From assembly GCA_963969525.1 (NCBI GenBank), contig OZ018389.1:54938642-55002641 (forward strand): a DNA stretch of 64,000 bases. The letters are read 5' to 3'. The notes under the pieces were generated by a model that worked only from the letters and a program-made list of their open reading frames with translations, had not been told where the DNA came from and did not search any database. How positions within the stretch are numbered: the stretch's first letter is position 1; the number at the start of each line of letters is the position of its first letter. This DNA comes from Ontholestes murinus (Eukaryota; Arthropoda; Insecta; Coleoptera; Staphylinidae). The position numbers and the translations under genes were made by a program. Below are positions 51,816 through 63,893 of this stretch, one piece after another.

Positions 51816-54210
51816 GAATTTTTAGTATAGAAAAAAACGGAAAAACAAAAAAAATAATGTGTCGTAAACACCTACTTCCGGTGCACGAAGTTTCACAAAA
51901 AAGGTTTTCAGATTTTCCGATAAAAATAAAAGCTGGAGTTTAAAGTTTCAGTTCAAAATCTTTACCGGTTCTTAAGATACAGCGCCAATTTTTTCTAAAA
52001 ATTTTCTTCAAATATTCTTGATATAATATATATAGGAACCTCAAAAGAGATATTTCCGATTACAATATTTATGAAAAAATCAATGGTCACACAATATTTG
52101 TCGAAACCATCTCAGGAAACTCCAAGCTATATGAATTATGATGAAATATTCAATTCGAAAAAAGTAACAATACTTGTTACGGGGAAACACCACAGTTATG
52201 ATTAAGTTATAGTTGACTGTGATGTTAATTAATTGTGACATAATTGCTATTCATTATTACTGATATATAATTTGTTTATGTTTTACTAAAATTTCTTCAA
52301 TTGTGAGTATTTCTCATTAAACGCAATAGGCTAGTGAATAGAACTAATGCTTGATTTACTTTGGCCTAAAAAGTAAAGACGATAACGTATGCTATCAGAT
52401 TAATAATTGCATTGTGTGTGAATTAACGTGAAGCATGGAAAATACAAAAAATAATATTAACCCTGAAATGTTATATATTACTTAAAGCAATAGAGAGGCT
52501 AATATTACATTGGAAATATAGTTTAACAAATCGATATTCCAATGATTAAAGAGAAATTTTAATAACGACGGATCATTTAATATCACGAGATCCTGACAAT
52601 ATAACCCCTGAGACGTGGAGAAAAGGCGATTTAGGGTTATTACTGCTGTTAGTGAAAATCGGAAAATATCAGAAATGAATTTTAGAAAATCTTGCCTTAA
52701 TAATTCCTAAAAACTCACAGAATTAGAGAAAGGCACAATTTGCAAAATGATAATTTAAATTAAAATAAGATTTTTTTAACTTAAATTTAAATCCCAGTCG
52801 GACTACTGATATTAAGACACTAGGTCGAATTGGTTTTAATTTACAGGTAAATGGAAAATAAATAGACATTTAGTAGAATAAATAGATAAATAAACAGACA
52901 ATAGAATAATTCATTCAGGATATCACTTACATAAAGTTATGTAAGAAATAATTGGTAGATGATAATAAAATTGGTGATTCATAAAGAATGTTCTTTTGAA
53001 TAAGACTTTTATTTTTTCATTTACTTGGTGGTACATTTTAATAACATACAACATTTTATTAAATAAAATGTTGTATGTTTTACCACTATATTTTGTATAT
53101 ACTTAATTTTTACTGAATTAACAAGTTAACAAATATTTTAAATTTGCTACAGCTTGCTAAGACTTTTTACAGTACAGTGTGTTGGATATTTATTATTTTT
53201 AAGCTTCACTTTTTTGGATAATTCGGTAGTTCAATTTCTTATGAACAATGAAATTGGTAATTATGTTCAGGGGACAACTATAATAATATTAAGTGATAAA
53301 TGTTAAACACTTATTTACAAATATTTCTATATAAACACATAACTAAACGAAAATGCACAGTTATAGTGGTATAGTGTTATAATTGAATACATATTTCAGT
53401 CAATAATAATATGGTTAATCTATGATTTTATAATGACATCAAAAATCAATGACTTGAACAGCTGCGCTAAAGATACTAAATGCGGGCGTGACTGTATAAA
53501 ATTAGTAAATTAAGAAAGCCAAGGTTGGTGAAATATCAATTTTATTAATATATTAAAATCAGAAATTAACACTATTTGATTAATAACTCGTGCAAACAAT
53601 AATATCCTTAAAACTACGACAAATATTAAAATTTGCGAAACAACATTCCACCCCTTACAAAATGAAATAAAGCTATCACTGCAAATAAAATATATTTAAA
53701 TTAATTTTAATTAATCAAAAGAATTAAATAATCATTTTTGCAAACTAACTGTGATATATGTACAAATATAGTTGATATATTTCAAATTTCCCTCCAAAAT
53801 TTTCTGGTGTACTTTCTAGTAACTTTTAGTGTCAACTTGACTTCAATATTATTAAAGTAGGTCTAGTAACAATAATCTATTTTTAAACTATCTGTCTTGT
53901 AGTTTACTATAAATAAATAAAAATGACATTAAAATTATTGATGGAATAATTCAGTTACTCTAATATATATTATGATACATATTCGTCATTTAAAATAAAT
54001 CTCCCGCTCAATATTTCAACAGTGAAATTAACATAAAAATCTTTAAATTAAGCATTATTAATATTTTATCGAACATAAAATTTATAATACTTCACATAGT
54101 AAATGAAAACTGGAAATTATATTAAGTTTAATTAGTTCTAAAAATAATTCAACTAGAAGTAAACGTGGCAACATGTCGTGACGTATGGTAATTTCACCTC
54201 ACGCGTAGTA
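51816..54210. other. AT-rich intergenic DNA upstream of Rbf
   Basis: No coding sequence was recognised. The only clear structure is the perfect palindrome at 53043-53079. Confidence 0.5.
53043..53079. repeat. Perfect 37-bp palindrome
   Basis: Arms of 18 bases (AACATACAACATTTTATT and its complement) surround a single central A at 53061. Confidence 0.9.
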
Positions 54211-54218
54211 ATAATATT

Positions 54219-54229
54219 TTTGGCGGGAA
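54219..54229. promoter_or_regulatory. E2F-type site upstream of Rbf
   Basis: TTTGGCGGGAA is a consensus E2F/DP site. It lies about 420 bases before the ATG in otherwise AT-rich DNA. Confidence 0.6.
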
Positions 54230-54427
54230 TCCAATTATTATAATTATTTCACAAATTAGAGATAATAATGTAATAATTTATATATTATATGTCAAATTAA
54301 TTAAATGTGAGTAAATCCTAATTCAGATGAAAGAGCAATAGTGTTAAATCGAGAGTGTTATAGGTTATGTATTCGCAATATTTGGCTCGCATCGAAAAGT
54401 AGTACCGCGCGTGCCACCGAAAAAGTG

Positions 54428-54448
54428 TCGATCGCTATTAGCGATCGA
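54428..54448. promoter_or_regulatory. 21-bp palindrome in the Rbf 5' region
   Basis: TCGATCGCTA, a central T, then TAGCGATCGA. It may be a binding site for a dimeric factor; the ATCGA units recall DRE-type sites of insect proliferation genes, which is only a suggestion. Confidence 0.45.
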
Positions 54449-54505
54449 ACGGCCCATGGTCCGGAAAAAACGCGCCGCAAAAAACCCAAACAAAAGCGAG
54501 GGAAA

Positions 54506-54518
54506 TTTAGCGCGGGAA
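54506..54518. promoter_or_regulatory. E2F-type site, second
   Basis: TTTAGCGCGGGAA combines an E2F core (GCGCGGGAA) with a T-rich start, in the CpG-rich block next to the Rbf start. Confidence 0.55.
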
Positions 54519-54547
54519 GGAGCCCCGAGGTGGAAATCGCGCGAGAT

Positions 54548-54556
54548 TTTCCCGCG
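54548..54556. promoter_or_regulatory. E2F-type site, third
   Basis: TTTCCCGCG is the reverse orientation of the E2F consensus, 84 bases before the ATG. Confidence 0.55.
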
Positions 54557-54639
54557 TTTTCAAGGCGTTGGCGCACGGGCGGCGCGACGTGGACCGTGTC
54601 GGTAGTCCATAGTCGCTCCCTTGCTGCGGTCACGAAAGG

Positions 54640-57626
54640 ATGGCCAAAATGGGACTTGCCGAGGAACCAGAGGATCCCCTCTTTGCGAAACACCAGCAGC
54701 TGGCCAAGGAGCTGAACTTGGACGAGGAGACCGCCACGGAGGCCTGGAGCAGTTTCCAGACCATACGCACAAATTTCACCCTTGAGGTAATTCGTGTTTA
54801 CACCATTTGCATATCTCTTTTCCAATTATCATAAGCGATAAAACCGCTCATTTGCATCGATAGGGTGAAGATTTGCATTGGTTGGGATGTGCAATGTTTG
54901 TGGCATGCTGGAACTCTTTCACCCCCACGGTATCCAAGAATGTGGTCAGGGGGAACCCGATTAGTCTCACCAGCTTATTACGGCTCTGTAGAATAAGGTA
55001 TGTTTATATCTTTTTCATTCATTAAAACATATGCACCTTTGTCTCTTAATATATATTTAATTTTAGTAATACCTTCAACACAATAACAATTAATTTATGC
55101 AGAGTAAACATTACAGTATAAATAATATACTAATTTATAAAATTATTAGTCAATAACTCAATAAATGAATATTCAAATTGATTGTGGAGAATTAAAAATA
55201 AAATAATTTGATTATGCTTATGTTAATTAATATTTTACTTTATTGTAACATCTGCTTACATTATATATTTAAGTACTCTTTTTGTTTAAAGGGCAATTAA
55301 TGAGTTAATCATTTATTACATAATATATTCACTATTCGAAGCTTCAATATTGTTTAATTAATCAATTCATTTGCTACAAGGCAATACTCAATTCTGTTTT
55401 AATTTGAGTGAAAAAATTCAAATCAAAATCACAAACTGGTTTAAATTGTTTAAATATTTGTAATTAAAAACAAGTACAATTTTGAGTTTGTTAAATTTTT
55501 AAATTGTCCCAAGACAATCAATTAAATTTTTAAATTTTTTGAATGAAGAAAATTTGAATCTTTTGTAAAAATCATTTTTAGATTTTTGTTTATATTGTTT
55601 TAACTAATTTTCTAAACAAGGTATTTGCGAAACAAAAATTACCAATAATATGACCACTCATTAGAGTTAAGGTTTTTAAATTTTGGATAGTGCAAAAATG
55701 AACCACTGTTAAGATATGTTGTAAACAACCAAAATCGTTTCATAGTATTTTTGTTTCTTTATTACATTTCATATATCATTAAGCTATTCATTATAAACTC
55801 AAATAATAGCTTTATTAATTTACTGGGAAGATACATGAATTTTTCACTTTTACTTTTTGTGATACAGTTATACATGGAGGTGTTTTTTATATTCCTAACA
55901 AATAATAAGGGACTCGTCCTAAATCTGCGAGAGGGTCTAGAAATCCATAAAGCAATAAAGCGAGGAAAAACCACGCTTAATAATTTCGAAGAAATATGGA
56001 ACTCACCTATTTCGGCTGCCCTTATTACCTGACCTCTAATCTGTATATATGGCGACAAACTGTTAATCTTTTGTACATTTCTCCTTGAGAATGACTTATA
56101 GTCGAAACTAGTCGGAGTAAAATAAATAACAAGTGAAATCATACCAAGTGTTTTAATTCAATCAAATTAATACAAAAATGTTTCACCACGCGTTAAGTGA
56201 GAAACTAATTCATCATAAATGTGGACTGTGTGGTTTTTGCAAATTTTGCAACATCTTCCTTTTTTGTGGGTGGAAAATGACCAAATGGTTATAATAATCT
56301 ATCTCTTCTTCAGCAAATGTAGTTGAAACTGATTTTTAAGGTAACAATCCAAGTTTTAAAAGACTAATGCAATAAAGGATCTAAAAACGATTTGAGAAAG
56401 TTAATGAGACCCAAATACGCCAAATCAAGTCTTTAACTATTGACTGGGAAATATTAATCCATTGTTTATATTATTATTGTTAATTTCTGATGTTGATATG
56501 TGCAATTTCCAAGCACCTTAAGCTTTTTTATTATTGGCTACCACAATTTTTTTACCATATACTTATATAAATATATAAATAATAATAATAATCTCTTCCA
56601 TATATTTACTTTCCCTATACACGTAGTATATAGGGGGAGTATTGTTTTCGTGTTTTTTTTTTGCGGAAATATCCGTTTTGGGGTCCCCTGAGCCCAAAAC
56701 ACTAATTTCTGGTTTTATTAATGGATCCAACATTTAAATTCTCGCTACATATTGCAACTATTGAAATGTTTGATTTATTATTGTTTACGGAATCATTTCT
56801 TTCATGTGCTTCTTTATTTAACCTTTGTATAAAAGATAATTGTCCCAGATGTATAACTTTTTTAATGTAAAAACAACCTAAATATATTAATTCTATGTAA
56901 ATTGGATATTTTACTAACTACAAACTTTTTTTGTAAATTTTGTCTCAAAATTTTAAGTACCATTTATTGATTAATTTATAGATTAATTATAAGATTCATT
57001 GCTCTATTCACTTCTAAACGGCTAATAGTATTGGTCACCTGATAAACCACAGAACTATTATTTAAGTAAAAAAATATCTGAATATTTATGCCCTGAAACT
57101 TTAATTTGCTTAATTCTTATTCAATATTTTTAAATTAATTAATTTAAACTAAACTTAATAATATGTTTTTTAATTACAGTGTTACTTTATTTTTTGACAA
57201 AATCAAGTTATGGATGGAAATGGCGAAATTACAGGATAATGAATTTTTTAAGAACAAGGTGACGGGACTAGAAGATAATTTTGTGATCACATGCAACGTT
57301 TATAAAGAATATTTCCCAATATTTGAAAAAATTTTCAAAGCTCCAGATATGGAGGCGGTTAGGCATAGGAATCGCAAACAAAGGTAATGAGACTTTAAAG
57401 GCACCTCAATTAGACCATTTGTATCAACTTTTTTCCTACAGGCCACCACCTTGTACACCGACAAAAGTTTTCGAGTTCACATGGCTGTTGTTTATAACAA
57501 TCAAAGGAAAACATAAATCAAACGATGTGGTGACTGTGTATTACTTTCTCTTGGCCTGTTTCGACCTGATGTTCAAAAATGCTTTCCTTACCAATAACAG
57601 AGAACTATTAAATCCTAATTTTGAAG
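54640..57626 (+). CDS. Rbf: Rbf exons 1-4: N-terminal domain
   Basis: Exon 1 ends in phase 0 with ...TNFTLE and donor GTAATT. Exon 2 covers GEDLHWLGCAMFV to the split Arg codon. Exon 3 gives FFDKIKLWMEMAKLQDNEFF and YKEYFPIFEKIFK; exon 4 gives TPTKVFEFTWLLFITIKGKH and VYYFLLACFDLMFKNAFLTN. These are standard landmarks of the Rb N-terminal domain. Intron 2 is 2.2 kb and holds Penelope-like debris. Confidence 0.92.
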
Positions 57627-60600
57627 GTAAGTTTAAATTTTATTAAAGTAAAAAAGTACAAAATATAATATTACAGTTTAAATTATAGGTAAAAAAAAAT
57701 TCAATCCAGCTACTATTTTGAAAAATATTTTTAAAAGAATATAAATTATTTATATTATTATTATTATAAAATAAAGTCTAATACACAAAAATTTGAAAAT
57801 TTTTTTGTTTCTTTCAGCTTTACCTCGAAGTTGGAATGTACCTGGCTTGCAACTACCTACAGAGGCACCTTGTATCATCGACAAACTGCTTATGCAACGT
57901 ACTGATAATCTAGCTGAAGCAGTGTATGCTAAAGAATACATTGTAAAAGAATACTTTAAAAAATTAATTACTGATGGTGTTTTACATGGGAATGCAAATA
58001 CCTTAACCGGGATTTTAGAACCAGGCAATTTTGAACACAACTATGTGAGCATAGCCAGGGAGTATGATCAAATGATACTCACAGAGGGTTCGATTGATGA
58101 GCGGATATTTTTAGGTAAGAAAAACATTATTATTAAATTATTATACGTTAAATGGATTGTTTTAATGTACTATAATTTTTGTTTAGTGATGAAAAATTAA
58201 CTGATTATAATGGCACACTGTGTTTTTAGTCATAAATTCTTTGTTTGCATGAACATGTGTTGTTTAGGGAATTTAAATACCTGCCTGTTAGCCCTTTAAA
58301 AACAGCTGATGTGCCCTAACTACCTGGGCAGGTAACCACCTGCAGCTGTTGTATGTTAGGGGCTCACAAAACCAGTTTCTATGTATTTATTACCTAGCAT
58401 TTGCTGTGGCCTGCTTTCTATTTGGTTTTTTATTTTATTTTTTATAGCCGAATCCCAGCGCCAATACATTTTACAGAATATCATAGCCACTAATGGAAAT
58501 TCGAGTATTCAGAATGACTTTGGTAAATTATTTTTATTTTTATTTTGTTACACTTTTTTCAAACCCTTTATTAGTTTCCATTTCTTCACAAAAATTATAT
58601 GAATACTCCTATCTTATTATAGACCTAGAACAAATATTACATTGATAATCAATTAATACTAATTTATAATTTTATATAATTTTGTTATTTTATTTATTTT
58701 ATAATTTAGTTCTTTTTCACAAAAAAAACAAAAATGAAATTATCAAAATTGTATCTTAGTAGTTTTTAATTGAATATTATATGTAATAATTAATAAACAA
58801 GTCTAAAAATGTATTACTTACCAGAAGATGTGTATTATGCACCACAACTTTACAAGTCATAAAGATCTGGTGAATAATACACATTAATTAATAAAATATT
58901 TATTGCATTAGAATGTTAATGAAAAAGGCTGCACATTCTAAAATAGTATATTTTAAATAAAATGTAGCTCTTCTGGTATGTACTTTATATTAATTTCTTG
59001 AAATACATTTAAAAATTTTATCTTTAATGTAGTAATTAAAAAGTTTTCATCACAATCTTCTTTAACGTGTAATTTTTTATAGATGATTCGGCAGAAGAAC
59101 AACTACCTAGAATTAATTCTGCTGGTGATGTAAGATTTTTATCCACATATAATTTTCATTCAACTTATGGGACAATTTGTTTTAAGATTGTGCAAGCATG
59201 TCCACCAACACCTCTTACTGGTAGAAGGTATTTGCGGCCCAGAGATCAAAATGACCCGGCTTTACCCAACAGTTCTCAAAGCATGGCTAGGCTACAAACT
59301 GTGCTGGCCGGGTGTACTACAGAACCCTCAGAAAACTTGGCTGTAATTTTTGTGTAAGTATTAATACACATCATTATTTATGTGCTTTTCTGGTATTAGA
59401 ATATTTTTACACCCAAATAAATAGTGGAAAATATTTTTCATTAATAAATTTCAGCTTATACATATATTTTAAGGTCCCTAAGACCATTAACATATTTTTT
59501 AACAATTATTAATGTCATCTATAGATAAAAAATAAAAACATATACAGTCGACTCTCTATATAGTGAAAGACAAAAATGTTGACCGAAATTTCACTATATA
59601 GAGTTTTTCACTATATAAAGAGAAACAAAATTTCCAAAATTATGACATAAAAAAAGATTATTAAACATTTAAAAGTTTAAATACATAGCATGTACATAAT
59701 GTACATACTGTACACATTATATATGTGTATGTAGAGGGCTAAATACTACATAAGAAATAAAAATAATACATAATACAAAATCTGTTAATACATACATACA
59801 TATGTACATTTAAAATTTGTGTAGTCTCAATAAATTGCTAAACAACATACATATTATGTACTAGGAAAAATAATCAGCTATTTTTTGAACCTGTTAGCGA
59901 ATTAATCTAGGCATCGACTACATATAAAATGGGTTTCCCCGGGATGCTTTGAAATGGGTCCTACCCCGTGTTTCTCACTGAAATCTATTGTACTTGATTT
60001 ACATTTTGCTTGTTAGGCGTTAAGAACCTTTTTAAAACAGTGAGTCATAAAAATCAGTTCGTGCTAATGTTAGGTAGAAATGGGAAACCCAAAGTGGCCA
60101 AAATCTCAATAAATGCATAAAAATTTATACATGAAATTCCGGTAAAAATTTTATTATATAGAGTGTTCCTATTTTACAGATTCACTATATGCAGTGCGTT
60201 TTACATGAAATTTCATTAAAATATTTTGGGGTTTGAAACAATTTCACTATAAAGAGTTTTTCACTATATAGAGTTTCACTATAGACAGAGTCGACTGTAT
60301 TTGAATAAATATTTCCTAAATTAAAAAAAACAATTTGACTAATCTTAATTGGAATTTCATTTAAATATTTATATAAATACTGTTGTAATTGTGTAATAAT
60401 TTTTGGTTAACTATTTAAATTTTTTTAGAAACTGCACTGAAAACCCAACTGAGCTTATTAAAGGCATTTTGGAAACACTGAACTCGAAATTTTTGACAGG
60501 TTATTCTGCACACATTGAAAATTTAAGACCAGCTGTGCCTGATGATGGTGAATTTAAAGTGAAACTAGCCACTACACTCTTCTACAAATTACTAGAAAAT

Positions 60601-63600
60601 ATGCTAATCAATGAGAACATAAATAAAGTTTCGGTAAGAATTATGTTATTATTTAATTAAAATTTTTGCTAAGATATTATATATTGTATATACAGGGTGG
60701 CTGACGAAAAACCTTTGGTGCTGTATCTCGCTTATTTTTTATCCGATTTTAATAAATAAAACATCAAATTAAACCATTTTTAAAAGACTTTAATATAATC
60801 TGAACTGTTTTTTTTCTCTCGCACCCAGTTTTTGACAAAATATGATCAACATTTTTTTTTTTAATTGCACTGTATATATAGTTTTATTGATTCGCAAGGA
60901 GATTTTTTTTCTGAATATAAAATTGTAGACAAATTTATCCATACATCAAACTTCAAGTCGAGAAATTGAGGTTAAAAAAATAAATAAAAAGTCAAGTATC
61001 CATTGTAAACAATATACAGACCCTATTTTAAATGTTAAAAGTGACAGTGACAGCCATTGATACAATACTGCAACGATTTTTAATTATTTCGTAATTAAAA
61101 TGTTGCAATATTTCAAACACTGTACTAGAATTTTGTGCTTCTACAGAAATCGTTTTTCAGTTTTTGAAATCTTGCAACATTTTTATTATGAAATTATTAA
61201 AAATCATTGGAGTATTGTACCGATGACTGACACTGTCACTTTTGACATTTGGAATAGGCTCTGTATATTGTTTACTATGGGTATTTGATTTTTAATTTTT
61301 TTTTTAATCCTCAATTTCTCGACTTTGGTTTGATGAATGGATAAAATCGTTTACAAATTTAGATTCAGAAAAAAATCTCCTTGCGGATCAGTACAAAATA
61401 TACATACAGTGCAATTTGAAAAAAAAAAGTTGATCGTCTTTTGTCAAAAACTGGATGCAAGAAAAAATATCAGTACAGTTCATATTAAAGTCTTTTAAAA
61501 ATCATTTAATTTGATGTTTTTTTATTTAAATCGGATCAAAAATAAGTGAGATACAGCACCAAAGGTTTTTCGTCAGTCACCCTGTATAAATCTATAAGAG
61601 CAAACTTTTGTAAGGTAAGAAAGGGCCATTTTCATTTCTTGCATACAAACCAGGTGATTATGGAAACTGTAAGTAAACAAACGTATTTTTGCTAAATGTT
61701 AAAAAGAGCATCTACATGTTTAACACTTATTGTTATGGCCCTTCAAACAGAATTTATATATGATAATATTACTCCCGAATTATTAGGACAAGTTTATTAC
61801 CCTTGCTCATAAAATTAAAAATTAATTTTAATAAAAAGTAAATTCATTAGAACTGTTAATCTATAACAAAATATTGCTTTTCTATCATATAGAAACATAC
61901 TTAATAGGTAAAAAGTAAGTTAACACTTGGTTTGTTTTTTTTTTTATTAATTATTTCATGATGCTTCCCCCAGAGATAATTGAAAAAAGTTATTCAAGAA
62001 ATAAAACATATAGCCTTTTTTCTGTTAGTCACTATATGTATATATTTTTTTCCCAATTTTTCTATACTTAAGGGTGTATATTTTTTCTTTAATTTGTAGC
62101 CACTGGTAGCAAAATCAATGTTTCATGAAAGTTTGTACTCCTGCTGCTTGGAAATACTGCTATTTGCATCCAACAGCCATGCTGTATTCCCATGGATTTT
62201 GGATACTCTAGAAATTCAGGCTGTGAATCTTGTCCGGATAATTGAACTAATTGTTCGATCAAAGGACCAACTCTCCAGGGATACCATAAAGCATTTAAGT
62301 TATGTACGTATTTAACTTGGGTATATTTTTGTACTGATAATAATTGCAACTTAATATGATTGATTCACGTTCAATTTTGTGGATCAAACATTTAGAATAT
62401 AATTATTTTCTTAATAATAAAATTTATATAATTGTAAAATAATGATTAAAAAAATTAATTAAGAACTAATTCAAATGCCTTTAGTTTTGAGGATAGTAAA
62501 AAAACAGGATTGTTAAAAGAAAAACCAATAATCTAGTTAACCAAAGGTTAATTACCATAAACATGATTTTTATTTGGATTAAGTATATTATTTATATTTT
62601 GAAATATAATCAAGTACTTGTAATTAAAAAGAAGTACCTTAAATAGACTAGTAATTCATATAATAATTAGGTGGAGGAAACAATTTTGGAATCTCTAATG
62701 TGGAAATCAGGAAGTTCCTTCTGGGAAGATATTAAGAAGTTTGAAATTCCCAAATTTGAGGATGTCGCTCTACCTACAAACATGATGCATAATAATGGTT
62801 TGCCGTTAACAGATGCAAGGACTCGCTTGTTCACACCAGGTTTGTTTTCTGGATATTATTAAAACACTCAACCTATATGTTTATTCTTATTTTTAGGACA
62901 ATCTCCAGGGCCCTCTGCAGTTGAAACGTTTCAGTCTCCAGTGAATACACCAGTGAAGAAACAGCTATTTCCCACTGTTAAACCTGGACAGTCACTATTG
63001 CAACAAAGTCGTGCTACACATTTAAGTAAGTGTATACTGAATTATTGAGTAAATATTCTAAACTGGTTTGCCATGTAAATTTTATTACACCAACAGTTGT
63101 GTGATTTTAAACTATTAAAATTTCCCTAAAAATTGTAAAAAAAATATAAAATTGAATTACTTAAAACCAAATAATATTGCATTTCTATAATCATGTAAGT
63201 TCATTAAAAAGAAATTAATTTCTTTGTGTAATTAATTTTTGATGATGCCATTCTGATAGTTAATGGAATGGATTTTTTATATATAAGTCCTCTCAAGCAG
63301 ACATTTTAAATATACAGTAAAACAAATAACTCACCATCAATAAAGTTATTGGTTTGTTTAATTTTTAAAATAACTTGAGTACTATCATCTAAATTATTAA
63401 TTTGATGGTATACTTAAACTAAAAGTGAAGTATTACCTTAGTTGTTTCATAAGACTTAATTTAACTTTTTTATGGTTATTCATAAATTGGCTGTGATGAC
63501 TAATAATTAATTGTATTAAATTAATTGTAATCATCAAGAATAATTATATTTATCCATTTATTTTCTTTAGAAAAATAAAACTACTTAAATTACTTATCCA

Positions 63601-63893
63601 AATTTAAATTACCAACTTTCAGTTAATAATTCAGACAATGAAAATGGAGGCCCGCTATTCAAAGACATTATTTTAAGTAAGTTATTTATGCATTATCATC
63701 ATGAACGTGTCATGTTTTCCATTTATGAAATAACACAGGGTAATTGTTTTCAGTGTTCACTGATCAAGATGGTAATAAGAAGTTAATTCCAATAGAACAA
63801 CCACAATCGATAATCACTCCAGCACCAATTGCACCACCTGCTCCACCAGAAAAACCAAAGAAAGTAGGAAGTCATTACATCATTTGTAGAAAA
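54640..63893 (+). CDS. Rbf: Retinoblastoma-family protein (Rbf, p107/p130-like), 3' end outside window
   Basis: Exons: 54640-54786, 54864-54997, 57180-57383, 57442-57626, 57818-58114, 58448-58522, 59083-59353, 60429-60633, 62100-62303, 62671-62839, 62897-63025, 63623-63676, 63754-63893. All 12 junctions keep phase, giving 738 codons. The start MAKMGLAEEPEDPLFAKHQQ is followed by the N-terminal cyclin-like domain (HWLGCAMFVACWNSFTPTVS). Pocket A begins near residue 400 (SMARLQTVLAGCTTEPSENL) and runs to about 620. A Pro-rich spacer follows, and the last exon (PEKPKKVGSHYIICRK) seems to open pocket B. The family binds E2F and represses S-phase genes in the nucleus. The arrangement around pocket A fits p107/p130 better than RB1. 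Confidence 0.93.
55876..56165 (+). pseudogene. Penelope-like 3' end in Rbf intron 2
   Basis: The plus frame reads LNLREGLEIHKAIKRG, like the end of the GIY-YIG domain. It is followed about 130 bases later by GAATGACTTATAGTCGAAAC and GTGAAATCATACC, the type of tail seen in such elements and similar to 42500-42560. It is short and broken. Confidence 0.5.
58811..58884. repeat. Imperfect hairpin in Rbf intron 6
   Basis: TGTGTATTATGCACCA pairs with TGGTGAATAATACACA (one mismatch) about 25 bases apart. Possibly a small element end; nothing else supports a function. Confidence 0.5.
59083..62839 (+). CDS. Rbf: Rbf exons 7-10: linker and pocket A
   Basis: Exon 7 contains TPLTGRRYLRPR, a potential Cdk-type Ser/Thr-Pro region, and enters the A cyclin fold. 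Exon 8 reads FVNCTENPTELIKGILETLN across the junction, exon 9 SMFHESLYSCCLEILLFASN and FPWILDTLEIQAVNLVRIIE, and exon 10 LESLMWKSGSSFWEDIKKFE. Introns 7 and 8 each contain an inserted DNA element. Confidence 0.9.
59545..60297. mobile_element. Non-autonomous pogo/Tc1-type element in Rbf intron 7
   Basis: The ends CAGTCGACTCTCTATATAG and, on the right, CAGAGTCGACTG are inverted and flanked by TA (59543-59544, 60298-60299). The motif TTCACTATATAGAG recurs several times near both ends in both orientations, like transposase-binding sites. There is no transposase frame in its 753 bp. Confidence 0.82.
60693..61584. mobile_element. Fold-back DNA element, family F3, in Rbf intron 8
   Basis: It starts CAGGGTGGCTGACGAAAAAC and ends with the complement (CAGGGTGACTGACGAAAAAC), with TA on both sides. 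The arms are about 400 bp each and pair nearly end to end, so the whole 892 bp can fold back. No protein is encoded. Confidence 0.87.
62897..63893 (+). CDS. Rbf: Rbf exons 11-13: spacer between pockets A and B
   Basis: Low-complexity segments rich in Pro, Ser and Thr (FQSPVNTPVKKQLFPTVKPG; ITPAPIAPPAPPEKPKK). Several Ser/Thr-Pro pairs could be Cdk sites. Exon 12 is only 54 bp. The last donor is GTGAGT at 63894. Confidence 0.85.

Noticed and set aside
54341..54715. Open frame across the Rbf 5' region on the + strand, and an overlapping 155-codon minus frame
   Set aside because: They overlap the GC-rich promoter and exon 1 in other frames. Their composition is that of CpG-rich DNA and no protein family is recognised. 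The Rbf frame from 54640 explains the exon.
55751..56032. 93-codon frame in Rbf intron 2 as an independent gene
   Set aside because: Its first half is simple AT-rich hydrophobic sequence. Only the end resembles a Penelope-like endonuclease tail, so it is listed as a relic.
61100..61288. Frame in the centre of the F3 element as a transposase
   Set aside because: No transposase motif; it lies within the self-complementary arms, where a frame on one arm mirrors the other.
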